Source: Blastococcus sp. (GTDB lineage Bacteria; Actinomycetota; Actinomycetes; Mycobacteriales; Geodermatophilaceae). Taken from it: a DNA stretch of 30,922 nt. Each line of letters starts with the position of its first letter. Positions within the stretch are counted from its first letter, which is position 1. Positions 14,691-21,740 of the stretch are shown here, piece after piece. The stretch is taken from positions 1 through 30,922 of the forward strand of contig JAOPUS010000300.1 of the NCBI GenBank assembly GCA_025963345.1, in the 5' to 3' direction. The notes under the pieces are model-generated. The model saw only the letters and a list, made by a program, of their open reading frames with translations, had not been told where the DNA came from and ran no database searches. Both the position numbers and the translations under genes were made by a program.

Positions 14691-16314
14691 CGAGCGCCAC
14701 GCCGTCCTGCCGCGGGTCGGCCGCACCGGCGAGGACGCCGCGCCCGTGGTCGACCGACACGACCAGCGCGCTGCCCCCGCCACCCCAGTCGCCGACGTCG
14801 CGGACGTCATGGCCGAGCGCGGCCAGGCCGGCGAGCACGTCGGCGCCCAGCCGGCTCTCGCACTGCAACGTCTCCGGGCTGCCCAGCGCATCGGCGTCGC
14901 TGCCCGGGTGCACGGTGGTGCGCGGCGCCGAGACGGCCTCCTGTGGATCGAGCCCGCCGTCGACCAGGTGCGAGACCAGTTGCATGTTCCACTGCACCTG
15001 CCCGTCGCCGCCCGGGGTGTTGCCCACGTGCCGCAGGCGGCCGGCGGAGTCGGTGGCGATCCACGCGTTGAGGGTGTGCAGCGGCTTGCGCCGGGGTGCC
15101 AGCGCGTTGGGGTGACCTGGCATCAGGTAGCTCCCGCGGGCCAGCCGGTTGTTCAGGGCGATGCCGGTCCCGGGGATCGAGATCCGGGCTCCGAACGTGA
15201 ACGCCAGCGAGGAGATGGCGCTGACCGCCCGACCGTCGCCGTCCACCGCGATGCAGCTGGTGGTGTCGCCGGCCGTGCCGGTCGGCGGCCCGACCGTCGC
15301 CGGCTCGCGCGCGAACTCGCGCCGCGCCCGTGCCATTTCCTCGTCGGCGAGCAGCTCGCGCCAGGCGTCGTTGTCGGCGGCGCAGCGTTCGACCCGGTCG
15401 CGGAAGGCCCGCCGGGCGGCCCGTGCCTGGAGGTGCACCGCATCCGTGCCCGACGTCGGCAGCCCGACGAGGAGCCCGTCCAGGAGACCGGCCTGCTGCA
15501 ACAGCATCCAGCCAGGGGACGGCGGCGGCGTCTGGTGGAGGGTGACGTCGCCGTACGGCGCGTTGATGGCGTCCTCTGCCCGGACGTCGCCGGCCAGGAC
15601 CCACTCCTCCCCGGAGAACGGCGCGCCGCCGGCCTGCAGCAGCCGCACTGCGCGCTGCGCGAGTTCGCCCCGGTAGAGGGCCTGTGGCTGCCAGGCCAAC
15701 AGCTCGATGGTCTCGGCCAGTTCGTCGGAGCAGAGCAGGTCGCCGACGCCCGGGATTCGCCCGGCGGGCATCAGCCACCGGGCCAGCCCCGTGTCCCGGG
15801 CCAGCGCATCGGCGTGCTCGGCGATGTCCCGGCTGTTCTTGGCTGTGCACGGCACGCCCGCCCGGGCCGCGGCGGCGACCGGCGCCCAGAGGTCGGCCAG
15901 CTCGCGGGTGCCCCCCAGCCGGTGCAGCGTGGCGAGCGCACCGATGGCCCCCGGCACGGCGACCGCCCATGGGCCGGTGAGCGGGACCGCCGAGAGGCCC
16001 CGGTCGAGGTAGCCCTCGGCAGAGGCGCCGTCCGGCCCGTAGCCGCTGCCGTTGACCGTCCAGACCCGGCCGTCCGGTTCGCGGACGACGGCGAAGGCGT
16101 CGCCGCCGATGCCGCACTGACCCGGCAGCGCCAGCCAGGACATGGCCGTCATCGCAAGGGCGGCGTCCACCGCGGTCCCGCCGTCGGCGAGGACGCGGGC
16201 GCCCAGCTGACTGACGGCCGGCGAGCTGCTGCTGACCATGCCGCCCGTCGCGAGGGTCGGCGTGCGCACCGGCCCCCACGACGAGGGCCACTCAGCCCGG
16301 GCGGCGGTCCTCAC
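14683..16314 (-). CDS. Ntn-hydrolase of the gamma-glutamyltransferase family
   Basis: A 543-residue proenzyme-type N-terminal-nucleophile hydrolase. Autocleavage is expected before Thr351 in GDTTSCIAVDGDGRAVSA, giving a large subunit (1-350) and a small subunit with Thr351 as nucleophile. The family's TTHxS is here TTSCI. Importantly, the FREMAP-type segment whose Arg binds the alpha-carboxylate of gamma-glutamyl substrates is replaced by NGSGYGP (88-94), as in the YwrD-like branch, so classical glutathione hydrolysis is doubtful and an acyl or amide substrate is likely. There is no signal peptide, implying a cytosolic enzyme. The GTG at 16314 overlaps the Rieske stop (GTGA). It probably hydrolyses an amide or acyl intermediate of the HDO pathway. 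Confidence 0.88.
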   Translation of the reverse strand: MRTAARAEWPSSWGPVRTPTLATGGMVSSSSPAVSQLGARVLADGGTAVDAALAMTAMSWLALPGQCGIGGDAFAVVREPDGRVWTVNGSGYGPDGASAEGYLDRGLSAVPLTGPWAVAVPGAIGALATLHRLGGTRELADLWAPVAAAARAGVPCTAKNSRDIAEHADALARDTGLARWLMPAGRIPGVGDLLCSDELAETIELLAWQPQALYRGELAQRAVRLLQAGGAPFSGEEWVLAGDVRAEDAINAPYGDVTLHQTPPPSPGWMLLQQAGLLDGLLVGLPTSGTDAVHLQARAARRAFRDRVERCAADNDAWRELLADEEMARARREFAREPATVGPPTGTAGDTTSCIAVDGDGRAVSAISSLAFTFGARISIPGTGIALNNRLARGSYLMPGHPNALAPRRKPLHTLNAWIATDSAGRLRHVGNTPGGDGQVQWNMQLVSHLVDGGLDPQEAVSAPRTTVHPGSDADALGSPETLQCESRLGADVLAGLAALGHDVRDVGDWGGGGSALVVSVDHGRGVLAGAADPRQDGVALGV

Positions 16315-16739
16315 TCCGAGCCCGGCGGCCTGCGCCGCCGCGGCCCGCCCTCCACCACGTCGCGCTCGGTCAACCCGACCAGCACCTGCCCGTCCTCCTC
16401 CCGCACCGGGTACGTGCGGATCGGCTCGGTGGCCGGCGGCTGGATCGGCCGGCCGTGCTCGAGCTCGAAGACGCTGTTGTGGCAGGAGCAGCGGATGCCG
16501 TCGTCCTGCAGCTTCCCGGAGCTCAGCAGGCAGTCCAGGTGCGTGCAGTAGTTGGAGGTGGCGTACGCGCGGCCGTCGAGCCGGGCCAGCGCCAGCTCGA
16601 GCTGGCCGTGGTCGGTCTCGGCGTAGAACCGGCGCACATACCCGTTCGGGACCTGGCCGGAGCGGCAGATGCGCACGTACTCACACTCGTCGCTCAGGGC
16701 GCCTCCGGTGGCCTCCGCCGGCGCGTCGGGGGCGGTCAT
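16311..16739 (-). CDS. Rieske [2Fe-2S] protein, second in operon
   Basis: A 142-residue soluble Rieske protein. Cluster ligands are Cys65 and His67 in NYCTHLDC and Cys84 and His87 in RCSCHNSVFELEHG, the two usual C-x-H and C-x2-H boxes 16 residues apart. It is a ferredoxin-like domain without an oxygenase catalytic domain. N- and C-terminal extensions (about 20 and 15 residues) are charged and variable. Its ATG overlaps the aldehyde dehydrogenase stop and its stop overlaps the Ntn-hydrolase start. Having two Rieske proteins with one reductase is unusual; this one may serve a second electron acceptor or act as a subunit with a partner enzyme in the operon. Confidence 0.92.
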   Translation of the reverse strand: MTAPDAPAEATGGALSDECEYVRICRSGQVPNGYVRRFYAETDHGQLELALARLDGRAYATSNYCTHLDCLLSSGKLQDDGIRCSCHNSVFELEHGRPIQPPATEPIRTYPVREEDGQVLVGLTERDVVEGGPRRRRPPGSE

Positions 16740-18202
16740 GCGCTGAGGTAGACGGTCTTGTCGACCGTGTAGAAGGCCATCATCGAGTCCCCTGCCTGTT
16801 CCTTCGACGTCTGGGTGCTGCTGTCCTTGAGGCCGCCGAACGGAGCGTTCATCGCCTGCCCGGTGGTCGACTGGTTGATCTTGACGAGGCCGGCGGTCAC
16901 CTTCCGCGCGAAGGTCATGGCCCGGGCGATGTCCGCGGTCACGATGCCCGCCGAGAGCCCGAAGCGCGTCGCGTCGGCCAGCTCGAGGGCATGGTCCATG
17001 GACCGCACCCGCAGCACGGCCAGCACCGGCCCGAACACCTCCTCGGTCGCCAGGGCCGAGGCCGGGTCGACGTCGGTGAACAGGGTCGGCCGGACGAAGT
17101 GGCCGTGCGCCAGGTCGCCCGCAGCCAAATCCTGGCTGTCGTCACCGGGGCCACCGATGACCAGCCGGGCGCCGTCGTCGATCGCCCGTGCCACATGACC
17201 GAGGACCAGTTCCTTCTGCCGCTCGGTCGCCAGCGGCCCCATGTCCACGGCGTCCGCCATGCCCGGGCCGACCCGCAGCGCCTGCGCCCGGGCCGCGACG
17301 CGCTCGACGAGGGCGTCGTGCACGGCGTCGTGCACGAGGACGCGGCTGGTACCGGTGCACGCCTGGCCGGCGAGACCGAAGGCGCCCTTGACGATCAGCG
17401 CCGCCGCGCGGTCGAGGTCGGCGTCCTCGAGCACGACGACCGGGTTCTTGCCGCCCATCTCCAGCTGGGTCCGCCGGCTGGCTGGGACGGCACGGTGGAT
17501 GGCCTCCCCGACGCCGGTCGAGCCGGTGAAGGTGATCGCGTCCACCCGGTCGTCTGCCACCAGCGCCGCGGCCACCTCCGCTCCACCGTGGAGAACGGAG
17601 ATCGCGCCCGCCGGCAGGCCGCCCTCGAGCAACGCGTCGACCAGTCGCTGACCGAGCAGCGGGGTGACGTCGCTGGGCTTGAACACGACGCCGTTGCCGG
17701 CGGCCAGCGCGGGCCCGAGCTTGCGGGACGGGATGTTGAGCGGGAAGTTCCACGGGGTGATCGCGGCGACCACGCCGACGGGTGCGCGCATGGTGAACAC
17801 GAGGCTGCCGTCGCCGGTGGGCAGGGTCACGCCCGCGGTGCGCATCGCCTCCCCGGCGTAGAAGCGCAGGTTCAGCGGCGTGCGGGAGACCTCCATCGTC
17901 GCCTCGGCGCGCGTCTTGCCCTCCTCTCGGACGAGGTCGGCGATCAGCGAGTCGCGCTGGCCCTCCAGCACCGATGCCGCCGCCTCCAGCACCTGCGCCC
18001 GCTGCTCGGGTCCGGTGTCGGCCCAGGCCTCCCATCCCGCGGCCACCGCCGACACGGCCGAGTGGGCGTCCTTGGCGTCGGACTCGGGGAACGTGCTGAC
18101 GACGTCGCGGGTGTCGGCAGGATTGCGCCGCTCGCGGGTGCGGCCGCTCAGCGACTCGACCCACTCACCGTCGACCAGGTTGCGGACTGTGCGGGCGGTC
18201 AT
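16736..18202 (-). CDS. NAD(P)-dependent aldehyde dehydrogenase
   Basis: A 488-residue enzyme of the ALDH superfamily, oxidising an aldehyde to the acid. All catalytic elements are visible: PWNF with Asn152, the cofactor-loop motif FTGSTGVG (225-232), Glu248 in LEMGGKNP and the nucleophile Cys282 in GQACTGTS. The C-terminal motif EVFGPVLAVLRV and PFGGLKDSS are normal. Length and motifs suggest a broad group including betaine- and 2,5-dioxovalerate-type dehydrogenases; substrate not predictable. The ATG at 18202 overlaps the reductase stop (ATGA). In this operon it most simply oxidises an aldehyde released by HDO action, or after deamination by the RidA-like protein. Confidence 0.95.
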   Translation of the reverse strand: MTARTVRNLVDGEWVESLSGRTRERRNPADTRDVVSTFPESDAKDAHSAVSAVAAGWEAWADTGPEQRAQVLEAAASVLEGQRDSLIADLVREEGKTRAEATMEVSRTPLNLRFYAGEAMRTAGVTLPTGDGSLVFTMRAPVGVVAAITPWNFPLNIPSRKLGPALAAGNGVVFKPSDVTPLLGQRLVDALLEGGLPAGAISVLHGGAEVAAALVADDRVDAITFTGSTGVGEAIHRAVPASRRTQLEMGGKNPVVVLEDADLDRAAALIVKGAFGLAGQACTGTSRVLVHDAVHDALVERVAARAQALRVGPGMADAVDMGPLATERQKELVLGHVARAIDDGARLVIGGPGDDSQDLAAGDLAHGHFVRPTLFTDVDPASALATEEVFGPVLAVLRVRSMDHALELADATRFGLSAGIVTADIARAMTFARKVTAGLVKINQSTTGQAMNAPFGGLKDSSTQTSKEQAGDSMMAFYTVDKTVYLSA

Positions 18203-19446
18203 GAGACGGGCACCTCGTCGTCGTCGAAGTCGAGCAGGTCCTCCAGCGGGACCGACTCGTCGGCCAGTTGCCCGGCGCCGACCGGGATCTCCAGGTCGAT
18301 CAGTTCGCGGGCGACGGAGATGTCCTCGCCCCGCTCGATGGAGGCGGCACCGACGAGCACGCCGTCGCGCAGCCAGAACACGGTGCCGTTCAGCGCCGCG
18401 AGGTCGCCGCGGGTGATCACGACGTCGCCGGGTCGGACCCCGCCGAGCCCCAGGCCCTGGACGTTGATGTCGAACTGGTCGGTCCAGAACCAGTGCGGGT
18501 CGGCGAACGTCGCGGGCCGGCCGGCGAGGGTGGAGGCGATCGCCGAGGCCTGCTGCTGGGCGACGTCGACGTGCTCGACGCGGATGCGGCCGTAGCGCGG
18601 GTGGTCGTGCGCGGCGACGTCGCCGGCGGCGAAGACCGCCGGCAGTGAGGTCCGGCCCCGGGCGTCGACCTCGACGCCGTTGCCGACGGCGAGGCCCGAG
18701 GCGACGGCGACGTCGGTGTTGGGCACGATCCCGATACACACCACCAGGTCGTCGACCGTCTCGGCGCCCGCGGCGGTGACGACCGTGACGCCGTCGGCAC
18801 CCGGGCGGACCTCGGCGACCCCGTGACCGAGTCGCAGGTCGACGCCGCGCCCTCGGTGCAGCTCGGTGATCGCCGAGCCGATGCCGGCGCCCAGCGCCCG
18901 GGCCAGGAGCACCGCGTCGAGGTCGAAGACGACGGCCTCCGCGCCCCGGGTCACCGCGGCGGCAGCCACCTCGGTGCCGAGGAAGCCGCCGCCGAGGACG
19001 CCGATCCGGCGGCCGGGTGCCAACCGCTCCCGCAACCGGTCGCTGTCGCTCAGCGAGCGGATGTGATGGACGCGCTCGCCCTCGACGCCGGGCAGTCGGC
19101 GCGGCCGGCCGCCGGTGGCGAGGACGACGGAACCGGCCGGGAGCGCGGAGCCGTCGGCGAGCAGCACCTCACCGGTTCCGGCGGAGATGCGCTCGACCGG
19201 GCTGCTCGTCCGCACGGTGACGTCGTTGGCCTCGCACCAGACCGGGTCGAGGAGCCAGAACCCGCCCTCGCCGCCGGTGGCCAGGCGCTCCTTGGACAGG
19301 TGCGGCCGCTGGTAGGGGCCGACCGGCTCGTCGCCGACGAGGACGACGGGGCCGGCGAAGCCCCGGCGGCGGAGCGTGCGGGCGGCCTGGGCGGCGACGT
19401 GCCCGGCGCCGACGACGACGACGGACGGCTCGGTCACCGCACTCAC
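18199..19446 (-). CDS. FAD-dependent ferredoxin reductase
   Basis: A 415-residue flavoprotein of the rubredoxin/putidaredoxin-reductase type, moving electrons from NAD(P)H to an iron-sulfur protein. The FAD Rossmann motif is VVVVGAGHVAA (G13, G15), followed by the family signature GPYQRPHLSKERL near 43-55. The NAD(P) motif is GVLGGGFLGTEVA (about 149-161), and FAAGDVAAHDHPRYG (272-286) is the second FAD-binding motif. The acidic C-terminus (DLLDFDDDEVPVS) could dock with a partner. The GTG at 19446 overlaps the upstream Rieske stop (GTGA), fixing the start and implying coupled production of the two as a redox pair. Its final electron acceptor is inferred to be the HDO through the Rieske ferredoxin. 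Confidence 0.93.
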   Translation of the reverse strand: MSAVTEPSVVVVGAGHVAAQAARTLRRRGFAGPVVLVGDEPVGPYQRPHLSKERLATGGEGGFWLLDPVWCEANDVTVRTSSPVERISAGTGEVLLADGSALPAGSVVLATGGRPRRLPGVEGERVHHIRSLSDSDRLRERLAPGRRIGVLGGGFLGTEVAAAAVTRGAEAVVFDLDAVLLARALGAGIGSAITELHRGRGVDLRLGHGVAEVRPGADGVTVVTAAGAETVDDLVVCIGIVPNTDVAVASGLAVGNGVEVDARGRTSLPAVFAAGDVAAHDHPRYGRIRVEHVDVAQQQASAIASTLAGRPATFADPHWFWTDQFDINVQGLGLGGVRPGDVVITRGDLAALNGTVFWLRDGVLVGAASIERGEDISVARELIDLEIPVGAGQLADESVPLEDLLDFDDDEVPVS

Positions 19447-19931
19447 CGGGCGGGTGGGGCGTCGGCGGGGGTGGCGGCGGTGGGGCGGGTGTCGGCGGGG
19501 CGGGCTGCAGCCGTGCCCGCGGCACTGTTCCGCCGCGGGCTGACCGGGTCCGGGTCGAGCAGGATGGCGCCGCCTTCGGTGACCTGGACGGCGTAGGTGG
19601 CCTGCCGGCCGTCCTGGTCCTCGGCCTCGCCGGTGCGCGGGTCGAACTTCCACTGGTGGCCCGGGCAGATCACCTGGCCGGCGAGCAGCGTGCCCTTGCT
19701 GAGCGAGCGCTCCTGGTGGGTGCAGATGTCGTCCATGGCGAACACCTCGCCGTCGACCAGGAACAGCGCGATCGGGCAGCTGCCGACGTGGACCTGCGCC
19801 CGCTTGCGACGGGCCAGTTCCTTCATCTCGGCGACGTGCACCCAGCCGCCCGCCGACCCGGGCTGATCAGCGCCGGCCTGGGTCGAGCCGGGCACGGTGG
19901 GGACGGTGGTTGAGCTCGCGGGCTCGCTCAC
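19443..19931 (-). CDS. Rieske [2Fe-2S] ferredoxin, first in operon
   Basis: A 162-residue soluble ferredoxin. Ligands are Cys70 and His72 in DDICTHQERSLSKG and Cys89 and His92 in VICPGHQWKFDPRTG, matching the BphF/NirD-like Rieske ferredoxins that feed dioxygenases. The N-terminal 28 residues and the Pro/Ala-rich C-terminal 30 residues are low-complexity and probably disordered. The GTG at 19931 follows GGAGG. The stop overlaps the ferredoxin reductase start. It lies directly downstream of the HDO gene, after a hairpin-containing spacer of 137 bp, which makes it the best candidate electron donor to the HDO. Confidence 0.93.
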   Translation of the reverse strand: MSEPASSTTVPTVPGSTQAGADQPGSAGGWVHVAEMKELARRKRAQVHVGSCPIALFLVDGEVFAMDDICTHQERSLSKGTLLAGQVICPGHQWKFDPRTGEAEDQDGRQATYAVQVTEGGAILLDPDPVSPRRNSAAGTAAARPADTRPTAATPADAPPAR

Positions 19932-20022
19932 GGATGCCTCCGGGTCGAGGTCGTGCGGAAGGTGCCGGCGACGCGGCCGGCGCGGTCCATCGGAAGAGGG
20001 CGGTGGTCGCCCTCGGACGGCA

Positions 20023-20053
20023 CGGGGTGCCGGGCGAGCCGCCCGGCACCCCG
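20023..20053 (-). terminator. Strong hairpin inside the HDO operon
   Basis: A perfect 14-bp stem with a 3-nt loop starts 15 bp after the HDO stop codon, in the 137-bp spacer before the Rieske ferredoxin. No U-tract follows. It may partly terminate transcription or stabilise the HDO message, giving more HDO than electron-transfer proteins. Confidence 0.75.
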
Positions 20054-20068
20054 GGGCCGTTCCGGCCG

Positions 20069-20818
20069 TCAGGCCAGGGAGTCCGCGTCACTCGACGACA
20101 GGTCCGGCGCGACGTAGGAGTCGTACAGGGAGCGGGTGTAGGAGTAGCGCATCTCCGCGCCCCAGCGGACGAACTGCAGGCAGCGCTGCTGCAGCTCGGG
20201 AGTGGTCGCGTTCTCGAGCACGATCTGGTAGCCGCGCTCGCCGTGCACCACGTCGGAGGTGATGTGCAGGTCGAAGAACTCGATCTCGTCCTCGGTGAAG
20301 CCGTACACGCCGCGCAGCGGGATGATCTGCTTCTTGTAGATGTCGGGCACCTGGGACTCCAGGCCGACGACCAGGGCCGCCGTGGCGACGACGAAGTGCT
20401 CGCGCAGGGCTGTGGCGTAGCACCAGGCCTGCAGTCCCCGGGTCACCGCGTTGGCGTTGTTCGGGTCCTCGATCCGCTCGCGGGTCGTGCCGCACGCCTC
20501 GCCGAAGCGGATGAGCAGATCGGTGTGGCGGATGTCGGCCAGCTCCTCCTCGTACATGTTCTGGAGGAGGAAGTCCTTGGCCTCGGTGCACGTGTCCGGG
20601 GTGTTCGCGTACACGATGCCCAGGTAGTCGGCGAAGGGGCCGACGTACTGGTAGTGGTTCTCGGCCCACCGGGCGAAGTGGTGCCGCTCGAGCTTGCCGT
20701 CGGCCCAGGCCTTGCTGAAGGAGGCGTTCTTCGCCTCGCGACCCTTGATCGCGTCCTGGAGCGCCACGCGGAAGTCGTCGTGGCTGAGCAGTTCGGTACG
20801 GGTGAGGAGTGCGGTCAT
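20069..20818 (-). CDS. Heme-oxygenase-like diiron oxidase (HDO), TenA/PqqC/CADD-like
   Basis: A 249-residue all-helical protein of the HDO superfamily (often named iron-containing redox enzyme or TenA-like). The full six-ligand set can be read: Glu91 and His98 in YEEELADIRH (E-x6-H), Glu154 in VGLESQ, and His185, Asp189, His192 in LHITSDVVH (H-x3-D-x2-H). The spacings nearly match those of CADD (Glu81, His88, Glu142, His174, Asp178, His181). HDOs activate O2 for N-oxygenation, oxidative C-C or C-N cleavage, or p-aminobenzoate synthesis, so the substrate is open. It is not a thiaminase, whose site is cysteine-based, nor a regulator. The ATG at 20818 follows AGGGAAGG. First gene of a seven-gene operon with its own apparent redox chain. 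Confidence 0.9.
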   Translation of the reverse strand: MTALLTRTELLSHDDFRVALQDAIKGREAKNASFSKAWADGKLERHHFARWAENHYQYVGPFADYLGIVYANTPDTCTEAKDFLLQNMYEEELADIRHTDLLIRFGEACGTTRERIEDPNNANAVTRGLQAWCYATALREHFVVATAALVVGLESQVPDIYKKQIIPLRGVYGFTEDEIEFFDLHITSDVVHGERGYQIVLENATTPELQQRCLQFVRWGAEMRYSYTRSLYDSYVAPDLSSSDADSLA

Positions 20819-20921
20819 GTCATGCCTTCCCTGATCGGGCGTCGGCTCGGGTGGTGACCTCGAAGCTAGGTGCGCAACCCGGCACGCCCGACGGTCATGC
20901 TGCACACGCCTGCGGTCTTTC

Positions 20922-20933
20922 CATGTGCACATG
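20922..20933. promoter_or_regulatory. Palindrome CATGTGCACATG in HDO/DUF1275 spacer
   Basis: A perfect 12-bp palindrome 104 bp upstream of the HDO start and 42 bp upstream of the DUF1275 start. Its centre TGTGCACA is identical to the site at 10335 and one base from that at 13568. It is the most symmetric of the three and the best operator candidate for the HDO operon. Confidence 0.45.
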
Positions 20934-20974
20934 CACCAGCGCGGCGATGGTCCTCGTCCGGCCATCCTGCTGCG

Positions 20975-21727
20975 GTGCCCGCCCGTGCCTCGACCTCTGC
21001 GACCGCCGGCGGCGACGCCGCCCCGGCGGTGACCTCCTCCTCCGCCCCCGACCGCCACCGACGGGCGCTCCGGTTGCGGCAGACCCTGGTCGTCACCCTC
21101 GCGGTGGTCAGCGGGGCGACCGACGCCATCGGCCTGCTGGTCCTGGGCGGCGCCTTCACCAGCGTCATGACCGGGAACATGGTGCTGCTCGGCGTCGCGG
21201 CGAGCTCGGCCGACGGCACGCTCGCCGCATCCTCCGGGTTCGCCATCCTCGCGTTCTGCGCCGGCGCGGCCCTCGGCGCGCGCCTGGCCGGCTCGGCCCA
21301 GAAGAGCGACCGGGTCTGGCCGCGGCCGGTGACCGTCGGACTGGCGGTGGAACTCGTGTTCGTGGCCGGCTACGCCGTCGGATGGTGGGTGACCGACGGA
21401 TCCCCTGCTCCCGGCGTGGCACTGGCCATGTTGCTCAGCACAGCGCTCGCGCTCGGGATCCAGAGCAGCACGGTGCAGCGATTCGGCGTCAGCGGCATGT
21501 CGACGACCTATCTCACCGGCACCCTGACGACCGTGGTGATCCGGCTGGCCAGCGGTCGTGGCGTCCGGGAGGTCTGGCACAGCGTGGAGATCCTGCTCGG
21601 GCTCGTGCTCGGTGCGGCGGCCGGCGCGGCCCTCGTCCTCCTGGCGCCGATGCTCGCCCCGGCGCTGCAGCTGCTCACCCTCGGTGCGGTGGTCGTGGTC
21701 GGCGCCACGGTGGCAGAGAAGATGTGA
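20975..21727 (+). CDS. DUF1275 (YoaK-like) membrane protein
   Basis: A 250-residue inner-membrane protein of the DUF1275/YoaK family, whose function is unknown. About six hydrophobic segments follow a 30-residue hydrophilic start; the family blocks are VVSGATDAIGLLVLGGAFTSVMTGNMVLLG and later GIQSSTVQRFG followed by STTYLTGTL. I set the start at the GTG of 20975 because codons upstream of it lose the G/C third-position bias, although no good ribosome site is visible. It is divergent from the HDO gene and convergent with the DUF4334 gene 13 bp away. Whether it belongs to the HDO system is unclear; sharing the palindrome at 20922 is the only hint. Confidence 0.82.
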   Translation: MPARASTSATAGGDAAPAVTSSSAPDRHRRALRLRQTLVVTLAVVSGATDAIGLLVLGGAFTSVMTGNMVLLGVAASSADGTLAASSGFAILAFCAGAALGARLAGSAQKSDRVWPRPVTVGLAVELVFVAGYAVGWWVTDGSPAPGVALAMLLSTALALGIQSSTVQRFGVSGMSTTYLTGTLTTVVIRLASGRGVREVWHSVEILLGLVLGAAAGAALVLLAPMLAPALQLLTLGAVVVVGATVAEKM

Positions 21728-21740
21728 CCCGACGGCCCGC

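Noticed and set aside
13339..16551. 1070-codon plus-strand open frame
   Set aside because: Crosses the GlcG-like gene in another frame and lies opposite the RidA, Ntn-hydrolase and Rieske genes; no domains, only a consequence of high GC and few stops.
16736..18739. N-terminal extension of the aldehyde dehydrogenase frame to 667 codons
   Set aside because: The extra residues are Arg-rich out-of-frame translation of the ferredoxin reductase gene; the ATG at 18202 with ATGA overlap is the real start.
20069..20818. Thiaminase II (TenA) or transcriptional regulator function for the HDO
   Set aside because: The diiron ligand set is complete and the protein has no DNA-binding domain; the usual TenA label would not explain the redox-protein neighbours.
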